From JAOAJC01 sp964481185 (GTDB lineage Archaea > Nanobdellota > Nanobdellia > Pacearchaeales > GW2011-AR1), in NCBI GenBank assembly GCA_964481185.1, contig CAYZSY010000005.1, positions 1 through 40,497 of the forward strand: 40,497 bases of DNA. Direction: 5' to 3'. Under the pieces are notes generated by a model, which worked only from the letters and a program-made list of their open reading frames with translations, was not told where the DNA came from and did not search any database. The translations under genes and the position numbers were made by a program. Positions 16,809 through 24,566 of the stretch are shown here, in pieces; position 1 is the stretch's first letter; the number at the start of each line of letters is the position of its first letter.

Positions 16809-16839
16809 TTATACTTATGTATAACTAAAGTATAACTAA
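16809..16839 (-). promoter_or_regulatory. Operator-like palindrome and direct repeats before vapB
   Basis: TTATAC-TTAT-GTATAA (16809-16824) is a perfect palindrome. GTATAACTAA occurs twice at an 11-bp step (16819-16828 and 16830-16839), one helical turn apart. Both lie between the TATA-like element at 16841-16847 and the antitoxin start at 16801. This fits autoregulation by the AbrB-type antitoxin. Confidence 0.5.
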
Positions 16840-16856
16840 TATTTAAAGCTTTTGTT

Positions 16857-17222
16857 CTAAAAATCCTCTTTTATTGAATCCAAAACACCTTTCTTTCTAA
16901 GCTGGTTAACAGCAGATGAATTATATTTGAATATTATATCTCCTTTGCTGTCATCATCAGCCCAGGGCACAATCAATACAATATCTTTTGGCCTTAGCCA
17001 GAGGAACTTCTTAAATCTTCCAGGAATCCTGCAATTCCTCTTTTTGCCATCTGTAGAATGAACTTCCATTCTGTTTCCCCCAAATCTCTGCACTACAACT
17101 CCAACAAACTCGCCCTTCTTTGGAGTTCTAACTCTAACTGGAATTCCCCCCTCTTCCCCAAAAAGTTCTTCAGCTTCCTTGCCCTCAATATTCTCTGCAA
17201 ACTCACCAAACTCATTAGTCAT
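16857..17222 (-). CDS. Translation initiation factor aIF1A
   Basis: A 121-residue protein with the OB-fold of aIF1A/eIF1A (VQRFGGNRMEVHSTDGKKRNCRIPGRFKKFLWLRPKDIVLIVPWADDDSKGDIIFKYNSSAVNQLRKKG). It binds the A-site region of the small ribosomal subunit during initiation. Here the N-terminal tail is acidic, where many family members have a basic tail. It is monocistronic or first of its unit; the nearest upstream gene is 200 bp away. Confidence 0.92.
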   Translation of the reverse strand: MTNEFGEFAENIEGKEAEELFGEEGGIPVRVRTPKKGEFVGVVVQRFGGNRMEVHSTDGKKRNCRIPGRFKKFLWLRPKDIVLIVPWADDDSKGDIIFKYNSSAVNQLRKKGVLDSIKEDF

Positions 17223-17423
17223 GCTATTAAATTAAAAAAGAACTTTTTAAAGCTATTTAAATTGTTTAAAAAGTTCTTTAACGATTAGCAGCAAAAGCCA
17301 GAATAATAAATATAATGCCTAGTTATAAAGGGCAGAACTACCAAACCAGCATCAACAACTCCGAAAATTGCAGATAATATCCAGTTACCTTACTTATTCA
17401 AGCCAAGACAAAACAAAACAAAG

Positions 17424-17564
17424 TTACTTTACATTCTTTTGAGATATCCTTCTCTCAATAATATCTGCCTTTTCTTCAAATTCCTCTTTTGCTATCTCTC
17501 TTTGAGTCAAAACCCCAGACGCTTTCTTTATTCTTTCCCTTACTTTCTTGCTCTTTGTTTTCAT
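17424..17564 (-). CDS. Small basic hypothetical protein
   Basis: A 46-codon ORF from ATG 17564 to TAA 17424. The product is highly charged and mostly helical (MKTKSKKVRERIKK, then TQREIAKEEFEEKADIIERR). A TATA-like TTATAAATA lies on the minus strand about 35 nt upstream. The coding evidence is composition and promoter spacing only, so it is tentative. Confidence 0.4.
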   Translation of the reverse strand: MKTKSKKVRERIKKASGVLTQREIAKEEFEEKADIIERRISQKNVK

Positions 17565-17633
17565 ATGATATTGCACAAGTCAAAAAGCAGAAGAGATATT
17601 TATAATTTTCCATGCACCCCAACTCTTAAACAT

Positions 17634-17652
17634 CAAAAATCAGAGATTTTTG
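17634..17652. repeat. Perfect 8-bp stem hairpin
   Basis: CAAAAATC, loop AGA, GATTTTTG form a perfect stem in the divergent region between the small ORF at 17424 and the gene at 17708. It has the same size and loop length as hairpins at 8125 and 24590. Confidence 0.6.
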
Positions 17653-17707
17653 TGGCTTAAAAGGCAGTCTAGGAACTTTTAAATATTAATTTAAGTTTCT
17701 TTTATTT

Positions 17708-18251
17708 ATGGTAGAAGAGGGGGGGGCACTTGAGAAAAAGGAGCAGGAACTTTTTGTCAGGAGCGAAATTAGTTTAGTCATTAGAGACTATGATGAGATA
17801 TTTTCTGATTTTGATCCAAGACCTTATTCTCACAGGTCTCTTTCTTTTGACTTTATGGATGAGATGAGGAGAGCAGTCAGGGAAGCTGATACAGAAGGAT
17901 TTGAGCTTAGAATTTTGCTTCCTGTTTCCAAGAGGAATTCGGAAAAGGAAGCAGTTATAAAATCGAGGTTAAGAGACCATATAAAAAAACATTCTAGCAT
18001 GCTGGAAAAGGAAGCTTGGCAGAGAATGAAAAGAGGCATATTTATTGCACTTATAGGGTTTTTGATGATGGGGTTTGCCTTATATCTTCGCAGTTNNNNN
18101 NNNNNTTCTTTACATATTTTTTGAGCCAGGAGGGTGGTTTACTATGTGGACTGGATTGGACCTTATATTTGCATTTGCCAGCGAGAAGAATCGTGACCTT
18201 GAATTTTATAAAAAAATGACTAAAGCAGACATACACTTTAGCCACTATTAA
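17708..18251 (+). CDS. Conserved membrane protein of unknown function, crossed by an assembly gap
   Basis: Before the gap the frame encodes about 129 residues: an N-terminal soluble part (DYDEIFSDFDPRPYSHRSLSFDFMDEMRRA, ELRILLPVSKRNSEKEAVIKSRLRDHIKKH) and the start of a membrane helix (GIFIALIGFLMMGFALYLRS). After ten Ns the frame that continues is a different one: LYIFFEPGGWFTMWTGLDLIFAFASEKNRDL, then DIHFSHY and TAA at 18249-18251. The second half is a clear continuation (second membrane helix and conserved tail), so the gap length is not ten bases. The first-frame stop near 18124 is an artefact. The family is widespread but has no known function. Confidence 0.7.
18096..18105. other. Assembly gap (10 N)
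   Basis: Ten Ns inside the membrane-protein gene. The reading frame changes across them, so ten is a placeholder and not a measured length. Confidence 0.95.
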
Positions 18252-18283
18252 ATTTAAATAGCTAAAAATATGTTTTTCTGGCT

Positions 18284-19174
18284 ATGGCATTTAAAAGAAA
18301 AGAACCTTATAATGTTTCAGAAGTTAAAAAGAATTTAGTTTCTTTATTAGAGTATAATGACTTGTTGATTTTTGACAGGGGGGCGGTTTCAGAAACGAAT
18401 TCTCGCATGGAGGAAATGTTGTCTTCTTCTGTTGATAAAGAATGCGAGCATCCTTCAATAGAAGCATTGGACTTCAAGAAGAATATGATTCATATGATTG
18501 TTATAAAAGACCTGCTTTCTTGTTATGGGGATTTTGCAACAAGGTCTGAAAGGCGCCTTAAAATAGCATATGCCGTAGTAAGGGCAGAGCGCAGTCTATA
18601 TGATCAAGCAAAATTGTATAAACATTTTTGCAGTCTTAGTTCACACTCTTTGGTTGTTTTGTTAAATTGCCTGCATTCAGATATAATTGATAAGAAATAT
18701 GACGGAATAAACCGCAAGATTCTCTCCCCAGTGAAAGAGACTTTGCTGAAATTAAGGAAATCTAAAAAGCAAGAGCATTTTGAGCCAGATAAATATTCTA
18801 CAAGGGGTAAAAGAATTTCTGTTATAAGAAATTTTGTCAGAGAGATGATGGAACGTGCTGTTAGACCTGATGATATCTGCGCAGAAGATTTTCGTGATTT
18901 TGGATTGGCAGGGCTTCTTATTCATCGTTATGGCGGCTCTCCTAAAAAGGCATTGTTTGATATTTATTCTAGTTTTCCTTCTAGGTCAGGCTATAGGAAG
19001 CTTACAGAAGATGATAGGAAGAAAATAATCTCTTCATATGTTCCATCTTCTAGGAATGCGTCTAGTGCTGCAAGAAAATTGCACAGGTCAATAAAGACAG
19101 TTATTGGTATCTGGAGGGAAGCTGGTTTTAGAGTAAGGGCTCCCGGAGATCGTCGCATTTATTCTGCTGGGTAG
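18284..19174 (+). CDS. Hypothetical protein with C-terminal helix-turn-helix-like region
   Basis: A 296-residue, mostly helical protein. Residues about 195-235 (VRPDDICAEDFRDFGLAGLLIHRYGGSPKKALFDIY) resemble a short repeat that I associate with DNA-binding accessory proteins of archaea. Residues about 240-285 (LTEDDRKKIISSYVPSSRNASSAARKLHRSIKTVIGIWREAGFRV) look like a homeodomain-type helix-turn-helix. The N-terminal 180 residues are not recognised. A TATA-like AAATTTAAATA lies about 25 nt upstream, beginning at the stop of the previous gene. The DNA-binding role is an inference. Confidence 0.65.
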   Translation: MAFKRKEPYNVSEVKKNLVSLLEYNDLLIFDRGAVSETNSRMEEMLSSSVDKECEHPSIEALDFKKNMIHMIVIKDLLSCYGDFATRSERRLKIAYAVVRAERSLYDQAKLYKHFCSLSSHSLVVLLNCLHSDIIDKKYDGINRKILSPVKETLLKLRKSKKQEHFEPDKYSTRGKRISVIRNFVREMMERAVRPDDICAEDFRDFGLAGLLIHRYGGSPKKALFDIYSSFPSRSGYRKLTEDDRKKIISSYVPSSRNASSAARKLHRSIKTVIGIWREAGFRVRAPGDRRIYSAG

Positions 19175-19183
19175 ATTTCAAGA

Positions 19184-19255
19184 TGGACTCGTCGGGAGTT
19201 GAACCCGAACTTTATCCTTGCGAAGGATACGTGTTAACCGTTTCACTACGAGCCC
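19184..19255 (-). tRNA. tRNA-Ala (anticodon CGC)
   Basis: A full cloverleaf on the minus strand: acceptor GGGCTCG/CGAGTCC with the G3:U70 alanine identity pair, anticodon loop TTCGCAA (CGC), T-arm TCGGG-TTCAACT-CCCGA, discriminator A. CCA is not encoded. It reads codon GCG. Confidence 0.95.
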
Positions 19256-19440
19256 TTAAATTCTCATTATCTAAGAGATTATAAAATTATCCTGCATATG
19301 TAAATAATATTAATGTTCGAATTAAAGGGATATCAAACGTAAGAAGATGGTTCTCTGATATAGGTAGTTCAAACAGCCGAAACATGTTAAAATACCAATA
19401 TTTTTTAAAGCGTAGATATCTGCCTGCTAGACTGTTACAA

Positions 19441-19511
19441 GGGCCTGTAGGATAGTGGTAATCCACTCGAATGGCATTCGAGAAATCCGAGTTCGATTCT
19501 CGGCAGGTCCA
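19441..19511 (+). tRNA. tRNA-Ala (anticodon GGC)
   Basis: A full cloverleaf: acceptor GGGCCTG/CAGGTCC with the G3:U70 pair, anticodon stem CTCGA/TCGAG, loop ATGGCAT (GGC) with the A32-U38 combination known from tRNA-Ala(GGC) in other organisms, T-arm CCGAG-TTCGATT-CTCGG, discriminator A. CCA is not encoded. It diverges from tRNA-Ala(CGC); the 185 bp between them shows no other gene. Confidence 0.95.
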
Positions 19512-19524
19512 CTTTTAGAAAGTG

Positions 19525-19533
19525 TTTTAAATA
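19525..19533 (+). promoter_or_regulatory. TATA box of the ParA/MinD gene
   Basis: TTTTAAATA, 19 nt before the ATG at 19552 and only 13 nt after the end of tRNA-Ala(GGC). The spacing predicts a leaderless or nearly leaderless mRNA. Confidence 0.5.
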
Positions 19534-19551
19534 CAAAATTCTTGCAATGCT

Positions 19552-20364
19552 ATGATGGCCAAAAGTATTGGCATAATTGCTATAAAGGGTGGTGTTGGCA
19601 AGACTTCTATATCATCTTCTCTTGCTGCAGACTTAGCCAGCAGGCTAGGCAAGAAGGTTTTGCTTGTTGACGCCAATTATTCTGCTCCAAATCTCGGTCT
19701 GCATATGGATATTGTAGAACCAGCCAAAACTATACACGATGTTCTTTCGGGCAAGGCGGATATCTCACATGCAATTCATAAGAGATATGGTGTTGATGTT
19801 ATTCCTGGGAGTTATGTTTATAACAGGGGGATAAATCAGTTTAAACTAAAAGGAAGGATTGAGAGGATAAAGGAGAATTATGATTTTGTAATAATAGATT
19901 CTTCGCCGAATATGAATGACGAGCTTCTATCTGCGATGCTTGCTTCTGACAATCTTTTTATTGTTACAACGCCGGATTATCCAACATTGAGCTGCACGCT
20001 AAAGAGCGCAAAGCTTGCAAGGGATAAGGGCGTTCCAATTTCAGGGTTAATAATAAATAAGGTAAGAAGCCCGAATTATGAAATTAATCTGGACGAGATT
20101 GAGGAAGCTATAGGAATACCTGTTGTTGCAAAAATAAAAGACGATTCAACAATGGTTGAATCCTTGTTCACAAGAATTCCTGCTTCTATTTACAGCAGGC
20201 ACTCTAAATTTACAAAAGAGATTATGAGACTCAGTAATGCACTCTCTGGGGAAGGAACAAAAATGTCTTTTCTGCGCAGATTATTCTCTGTGAATTGGGG
20301 GAAAGAAGAGGTTAACAGACAAATTTTAAGGGAAAGTTTTTATAAGAGCATGTTTGAAGAGTAA
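19552..20364 (+). CDS. ParA/MinD-family ATPase
   Basis: A 270-residue SIMIBI-class ATPase with the deviant Walker A KGGVGKTS (12-19), the switch segment VLLVDANYSAPNLGLHM, and Walker B-like YDFVIIDSSPN. Positions are drawn from the MinD side of the family (GLIINKV, IPVVAKI). It lacks a clear C-terminal amphipathic MinD helix; the C-terminus (SFLRRLFSVNWGKEEVNRQ) could bind membrane weakly. No parB or other Min gene adjoins it. Two ATGs are adjacent at 19552 and 19555. It may position the chromosome or a cell structure. Confidence 0.85.
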   Translation: MMAKSIGIIAIKGGVGKTSISSSLAADLASRLGKKVLLVDANYSAPNLGLHMDIVEPAKTIHDVLSGKADISHAIHKRYGVDVIPGSYVYNRGINQFKLKGRIERIKENYDFVIIDSSPNMNDELLSAMLASDNLFIVTTPDYPTLSCTLKSAKLARDKGVPISGLIINKVRSPNYEINLDEIEEAIGIPVVAKIKDDSTMVESLFTRIPASIYSRHSKFTKEIMRLSNALSGEGTKMSFLRRLFSVNWGKEEVNRQILRESFYKSMFEE

Positions 20365-20378
20365 TTTAGTGTAGAAGA

Positions 20379-20387
20379 TTTATATAA
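20379..20387 (+). promoter_or_regulatory. TATA box of the HIT gene
   Basis: TTTATATAA, 20 nt before the ATG at 20408, between the ParA stop and the HIT start. It indicates separate, near-leaderless transcription of the HIT gene. Confidence 0.5.
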
Positions 20388-20407
20388 TCGTTCAGGCACA
20401 TGTTTAT

Positions 20408-20773
20408 ATGATAAAACAAAGTGATAACTGCATTTTCTGCAAGATTGCTTCTGAGGATGTAAAATCTGAAGTTTTAAAAGAAAGTGAAAATTTTATTGCA
20501 ATAAAAGATGTAAATCCTGTTGCAGAAGGGCATACCCTTATTATTCCAAAACAGCATTTTGTGACTTTACTGGATATTCCAAATAATCTTGGGGAAGAGC
20601 TTCTTAAATTTGAAAAGGAAGTTTCATCTTATCTTCTGGAGAAGAAGCATGGAGATGGGTTTAATATGATAATGAATAACTTCCCATCTGCCGGACAGTT
20701 TGTCATGCATGCTCATATCCATCTAATACCGAGAAAAGATAAGGATGGGATAAGATTTTTGACGAGGTTATAA
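20408..20773 (+). CDS. HIT-family nucleotide hydrolase
   Basis: A 121-residue protein with the histidine triad H101-A-H103-I-H105 (HAHIHLIPR) and the N-terminal NCIFCKIASED Zn-knuckle-like start typical of HINT-type enzymes. It hydrolyses or transfers on nucleoside phosphoramidates or similar nucleotide conjugates. Length and motif order are normal for the family. Confidence 0.92.
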   Translation: MIKQSDNCIFCKIASEDVKSEVLKESENFIAIKDVNPVAEGHTLIIPKQHFVTLLDIPNNLGEELLKFEKEVSSYLLEKKHGDGFNMIMNNFPSAGQFVMHAHIHLIPRKDKDGIRFLTRL

Positions 20774-20806
20774 TATTGTTATTTGCGAATTAAATTTTAA
20801 GAGTAA

Positions 20807-20879
20807 TGGCAGTACCGAGAATCGAACTCGGAATCTCAGCCTTATGAGAGCCGCGTGTTAACCATTCCACTATACTGCC
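20807..20879 (-). tRNA. tRNA-Met (anticodon CAT), elongator or Ile2 type
   Basis: A cloverleaf on the minus strand: acceptor GGCAGTA/TACTGCC, anticodon loop CTCATAA (CAT), T-arm CCGAG-TTCGATT-CTCGG, discriminator A. The anticodon stem (CGGCT/GGCTG) lacks the three G:C pairs of initiators, so it is an elongator tRNA-Met or a modified-C34 tRNA-Ile. Sequence alone does not decide between these. CCA is not encoded. Confidence 0.88.
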
Positions 20880-20921
20880 AAGATTACAAAAAAAGGAGAG
20901 TTTTTAAGAATTGAGGTTGAA

Positions 20922-21266
20922 CTATCTTCCTAGAATTATATCCATTGCTGAAACATTGACTTTTCTTCCTTCTTTTTCAAATTCTTCGCTTGATATTTTA
21001 ATATTCTTTATCTTTATGCCTTCTTTTTCCAGAAACTTGCGCCTTGCAATCTCAACTATATCAACTGCTTTTGATATAAACTTGCCTCTTGAGCGGATAA
21101 TTACTTCAGTGCTCTTTTTTATAGTTAGTTGCACAGAAATGCTTCTTATGTAATTTATCAGCGGTTTGCTCCCTATTAAGATGACATTATTGTCTATCTT
21201 TTCTTTAGGTTTTTGTTGTTCTTCCTTATTGGACGGCGGCTGCTGTGTTTTGTCCGATTGTTCCAT
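20922..21266 (-). CDS. albA: Alba DNA/RNA-binding chromatin protein
   Basis: A 114-residue protein. Residues 28-114 are a canonical Alba domain (NNVILIGSKPLINYIRSISVQL, then IIRSRGKFISKAVDIVEIARRKFL), including the lysines around SKP that contact nucleic acid. A Gln/Pro/Lys-rich tail of about 26 residues precedes it. The only ATG is inside the end of the eS17 gene, giving a 41-nt overlap, so the tail is encoded by the same DNA as the eS17 C-terminus. Translation is probably coupled. Confidence 0.9.
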   Translation of the reverse strand: MEQSDKTQQPPSNKEEQQKPKEKIDNNVILIGSKPLINYIRSISVQLTIKKSTEVIIRSRGKFISKAVDIVEIARRKFLEKEGIKIKNIKISSEEFEKEGRKVNVSAMDIILGR

Positions 21267-21450
21267 CTGGCTTTTGAGCTCTCATTTTAATAAGTCTTGA
21301 TATATACCCAGCTATTTTGTTTCTTATTGGCTTACTTGGCATTGTATCTTTTAGGACTTTTTTATTGTTAGTAAAATCTCCACTAAATGCTCCTTCATTC
21401 ATAAGCTGTTTTGCAGCTTTTTTAACCATAAGAGATTTTATTCTACCCAT
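21226..21450 (-). CDS. rps17e: Small-subunit ribosomal protein eS17
   Basis: A 74-residue protein with MGRIKSLMVKKAAKQLMNEG and SKPIRNKIAGYISRLIK, the eS17 signature. After the conserved core it carries a 15-residue tail (MRAQKPDGTIGQNTAAAVQ) that overlaps the alba start by 41 nt. A TATA-like TTTTTAAAC lies about 25 nt upstream of the start. Confidence 0.92.
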   Translation of the reverse strand: MGRIKSLMVKKAAKQLMNEGAFSGDFTNNKKVLKDTMPSKPIRNKIAGYISRLIKMRAQKPDGTIGQNTAAAVQ

Positions 21451-21529
21451 TATAAGACAGCTGCGTCTTGGTTTAAAAAGATTTGCTTGGCAAATTTTAT
21501 ACCCTTTGTTTTAGAAGATACACAGATTA

Positions 21530-22375
21530 TTATATGTTTAGTTTTTCGAATTTTATTAAGTTTCTCCATTCTTTAAGGTAGGGCAGGGCTTTTTTGTCTA
21601 TTTCTCCTGGAGAGATTATTAGAGCAGGCATTTTTTCAGATTGTGCTTTTTGAAGTGCAAGAGCAAGATCTGTTTCATTTATCTTCTTTTTCTCTTTTGC
21701 TATGAGATAAAATTCTTGCTTTCCAAACAATATGTCTGCTCTTATTTTTGCAACAAATTCCTTCTTTTTTTCAAGAATAGTGGATATAACTTCCATTTCT
21801 TTGGAGAGGAGATAGTCCTTAACTTTTTCTGCGAAATCAGACAGTTCTTGCTTTTTTGCTTTTGGTTTTGCCTGTGCTTCTTGGGGAATTGTTTCTTTTT
21901 TTGCTTCTTCTATTTCTACCAAAGGATTCAGTATTTTCTGTACTTTCTTATCAAAGTCAGAATCTGGGAGGAGATGATATTTCCAGAATATTTTTTCGCT
22001 TTCAGCTGTTTTTATCTTAAATGGGTGTGCAAAATCTTTTATCTCCCTCAAAGCTACCCTTATAATCGGGCTTTGTTTCTCGTCTTCTAGAACTTGAGAT
22101 TTTTTTATAAGGTAAAATGCCTCTTTTTCTCTCTGATTGAGATGTTCTATGAAATTTTCAAGCATTTGCTCTTGTCCTTGAAGAAAGTAGAGTGAAGAAC
22201 TTCCAATTTTCATATTTGTTGTTTTAAGCTTGTTATCTTCATGAAGTTCAGATAGGAAGACTGATGTGAAAAGTGGGCTTACATTTATGGCTCTCGCAAT
22301 TTGTACAGGAAAGCTCGGTCCCTTTTCATCTATTATAGAGATTATCCTCTCTTTTGTTTTAATTACGTCTTGCAT
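21530..22375 (-). CDS. Winged-helix protein with a nuclease-like C-terminal domain
   Basis: A 281-residue protein. Residues 1-65 form a winged helix (KERIISIIDEKGPSFPVQIARAINVSPLFTSVFLSELHEDNKLK). A Lys/Glu/Ala-rich linker lies near 160-180. The C-terminal 100 residues (ISTILEKKKEFVAKIRADILFGKQEFYLIAKEKKKINETDL) have the alpha-beta rhythm of restriction-endonuclease folds, with an Asp and an IAKxKKK strand where a D...(E)xK site would be, though the middle acidic residue is missing. This may be a non-catalytic nuclease fold. The function is not established. Confidence 0.6.
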   Translation of the reverse strand: MQDVIKTKERIISIIDEKGPSFPVQIARAINVSPLFTSVFLSELHEDNKLKTTNMKIGSSSLYFLQGQEQMLENFIEHLNQREKEAFYLIKKSQVLEDEKQSPIIRVALREIKDFAHPFKIKTAESEKIFWKYHLLPDSDFDKKVQKILNPLVEIEEAKKETIPQEAQAKPKAKKQELSDFAEKVKDYLLSKEMEVISTILEKKKEFVAKIRADILFGKQEFYLIAKEKKKINETDLALALQKAQSEKMPALIISPGEIDKKALPYLKEWRNLIKFEKLNI

Positions 22376-22417
22376 TTATTTTTGTGATTAGAAATATCTT
22401 AATAAATATTGTTGTGC

Positions 22418-22930
22418 TTAGGGTTTGCGCCACGAAACTTCATAATAGGAAACATCGTCTTCTTCATCAATGATTGCTATAAGAAGATTCTTCTTTGTGG
22501 AATGGGCGATTCTGTTTTTTGCTGCAAAGTCGTGCCAATTTAGCGCTTCTGTCTCCCTTACAACAAATAATATCCATCTGGCATGTTCTTCTCCAGGCCT
22601 TATTCCTCTCTCATAAACTCTAAAATCTGCGCCGTATTTAAGAGCTGTTTTTAATATGTAACCTTTTTTCCTCAAATCTTTATATGCTATGAACTTTGTA
22701 TACATCTTTTTGTCAAATTTTTTTAGTTTTTTAATAATAGTTTCTTTGTCAATCTTTTTTTTGCCTGAGAAAGTTTCTATTTTTCCTTCTGAAAGCAGAA
22801 ATAGAGCTTCTATAGGGGAGTATTCTATTTTTCCTTCTTTTTTCTCTCCAAATACGGACTTTTCGTACAAGCTGAAAGCTTCTGCTGAGTTTGAGCTTAT
22901 TCTGGTTTCTGTCATTTGAGTGCGAATCAT
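22418..22930 (-). CDS. endA: tRNA-splicing endonuclease EndA
   Basis: A 170-residue protein of the single-unit (homotetrameric type) size. Catalytic residues are Tyr106 (FRVYERG), His116 (EEHARW) and a Lys at 146/147 (HSTKKNLL). It cuts bulge-helix-bulge motifs in pre-tRNAs; the intron in tRNA-Arg at 25042-25145 is a likely substrate. The start could be at 22930 or at an ATG five codons later (22915). Confidence 0.92.
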   Translation of the reverse strand: MIRTQMTETRISSNSAEAFSLYEKSVFGEKKEGKIEYSPIEALFLLSEGKIETFSGKKKIDKETIIKKLKKFDKKMYTKFIAYKDLRKKGYILKTALKYGADFRVYERGIRPGEEHARWILFVVRETEALNWHDFAAKNRIAHSTKKNLLIAIIDEEDDVSYYEVSWRKP

Positions 22931-22954
22931 AAAATAGTGAGATAAAATGAATAT

Positions 22955-22979
22955 TTAAAAGTTGCTTGACAACTTTTAA
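22955..22979. repeat. Perfect 10-bp stem hairpin downstream of glyS
   Basis: TTAAAAGTTG, loop CTTGA, CAACTTTTAA. It lies between the glyS stop (22993) and the endA start (22930), both on the minus strand. It could attenuate or end the glyS transcript; the GTTG...CAACT core recurs at 24568-24581. Confidence 0.6.
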
Positions 22980-22992
22980 GCCACAATCTTGC

Positions 22993-24486
22993 CTATTTGA
23001 CTCTGGTTTCTACAACCTTTCCAGTTTTCTCAAACTTTATCTCCCCATTAATTAAACTTCTCAACGTTTCTTTAAGTGAGTCTATCTTTACTCTTATTTG
23101 CTTGGTAGAGTCGCGTTCTCTTATAGTAACGTCTTTCTTCTTTAATGAATCATTATCAATAGTTATGCAAAAAGGAGTTCCTATCTCGTCATTTCTTGAA
23201 TATCTTCTGCCAACACTTCCAGAATCATCATAAGAAACATTCCATTCGCCCCTTAGAGTCTTGTATACTTCCCGAGAGAGCTTAATCATCTTTTCATCTT
23301 TCACAATTGGAAAAACAGCCGCCTTAAAAGGAGCAATCTTCGGATTAAGGTGCAAAACTACATTCTCCCTTTTCTTATCATACTCGTACGCATCGCATAA
23401 AAAAACCAAGAAAGCCCTCTCAACCCCCTGCGAAGGCTCGCAAGCAACATGCGGAATTATTTTCTCCCCATTTTTCTTGACAATAGCCATGCTCGCCTTT
23501 GAAAATTTCTCGTGCTGTTTCAAATCAAAATCAGACCTGTTTGCCATTCCCTGCAGTTCTTTCCATCCAAAAGGAAAATTATATTCTAAATCCCATGTCT
23601 CTGTTGCATAATGGCTCTTTTCATCTTTAACATGCTGCCTTATTCTGAAATTATCTACCTTGGCCCCTAAACTTATAAACCATCTAAGTTCCTGTCCAAG
23701 CCAATAAGCATGCCAATCTGTTTTTATTATTCCCTTTTTTAGAGCATCTTTTAATTTCATCTTCCTTGGCTCCTTGCCTTTCTCCTGCATCTCCGCAGAA
23801 TAAACCAAAACTTCTACATTTCCCATTTCGTATGGGCATTTTTCTTTAGGGTCAACAAAATACTCAATTTCCATCTGCTCAAACTCCCTGCACCTGAAAA
23901 GAAAATCACGCGGAGCAATCTCATTTCTAAACGCCTTTCCAATTTGAGCAATTCCAAAGGGCAACTTCATTCTTGCGTCATTTTGAACACTCTTGAAATT
24001 TGCAAATATCAGCTGTGCGCTCTCTGGTCTGAGATAAGCAAACCCCCCAATCCCAACATCTGTCCTAAACATTGACTTAAATTCTTTAATATTTGCAAAG
24101 TCAAGTTCTCCTCCGCAATTAGGACATTTTACTTTTCCAATTTCATGCTTGTCTATCTTATTTGGTTTCTTGCACTTTTTGCACTTAACAAAAATATCGC
24201 TGAAGTTTGCAACATGTCCTGAAGCTTCCCAAACTTTCGGATTTGTTATTATAGCCCCATCAATTCCAGTTATATCCTCTCGATTATGAACATGAAAAGC
24301 CCACCACTCTTTTTTGAGATTATTCTTCATCTCAACGCCATTAGGTCCAAAATCCCAGAATCCAGCCAAACCTCCGTAAATTTCTCCTGAAGGATAAACA
24401 AAACCCCTCCTCTTGCAAAAAGTAGCAAGCTCGTCAATTGTAAGAGCCATTCCTACAGAAGCCTCTTCCTTTTTATCTCTCTTCAT
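22993..24486 (-). CDS. glyS: Glycyl-tRNA synthetase (alpha2 type)
   Basis: A 497-residue class II synthetase of the homodimeric type used by archaea and eukaryotes. Motifs include RGFVYPSGEIYGGLAGFWDFGPNG near the N-terminus, a Zn-ribbon insertion (CKKCKKP... CPNCGGEL), AQLIFANFKSV, FGIAQIGKAFRNEIAPRDFLFRCREFEQMEIEYF (motif 2 region) and VACEPSQGVERAFLVFL (motif 3). The Met at residue 13 (MALTIDELATFCKRRGF) is an alternative start. A TATA box at 24507-24516 sits 20 nt upstream. Confidence 0.95.
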   Translation of the reverse strand: MKRDKKEEASVGMALTIDELATFCKRRGFVYPSGEIYGGLAGFWDFGPNGVEMKNNLKKEWWAFHVHNREDITGIDGAIITNPKVWEASGHVANFSDIFVKCKKCKKPNKIDKHEIGKVKCPNCGGELDFANIKEFKSMFRTDVGIGGFAYLRPESAQLIFANFKSVQNDARMKLPFGIAQIGKAFRNEIAPRDFLFRCREFEQMEIEYFVDPKEKCPYEMGNVEVLVYSAEMQEKGKEPRKMKLKDALKKGIIKTDWHAYWLGQELRWFISLGAKVDNFRIRQHVKDEKSHYATETWDLEYNFPFGWKELQGMANRSDFDLKQHEKFSKASMAIVKKNGEKIIPHVACEPSQGVERAFLVFLCDAYEYDKKRENVVLHLNPKIAPFKAAVFPIVKDEKMIKLSREVYKTLRGEWNVSYDDSGSVGRRYSRNDEIGTPFCITIDNDSLKKKDVTIRERDSTKQIRVKIDSLKETLRSLINGEIKFEKTGKVVETRVK

Positions 24487-24506
24487 ATTATTAAGCTAAA
24501 ACTAAA

Positions 24507-24516
24507 TTATTTAAAT
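24507..24516 (-). promoter_or_regulatory. TATA box of glyS
   Basis: ATTTAAATAA on the minus strand, 20 nt before the ATG at 24486, which predicts a near-leaderless mRNA. Confidence 0.5.
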
Positions 24517-24566
24517 GTTCATCTTCCACTTCTATATACGAAGATGGAATTGTAAATTTCTCATTG

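Noticed and set aside
17315..17380. Twenty-codon plus-strand ORF beginning near 17317 in the region upstream of aIF1A
   Set aside because: It is too short, without a ribosome-binding site or recognisable motif.
18016..18219. Open frame crossing the N run on the plus strand
   Set aside because: Before the gap it is a shadow frame of the membrane protein; its apparent continuity comes from the arbitrary ten-N gap.
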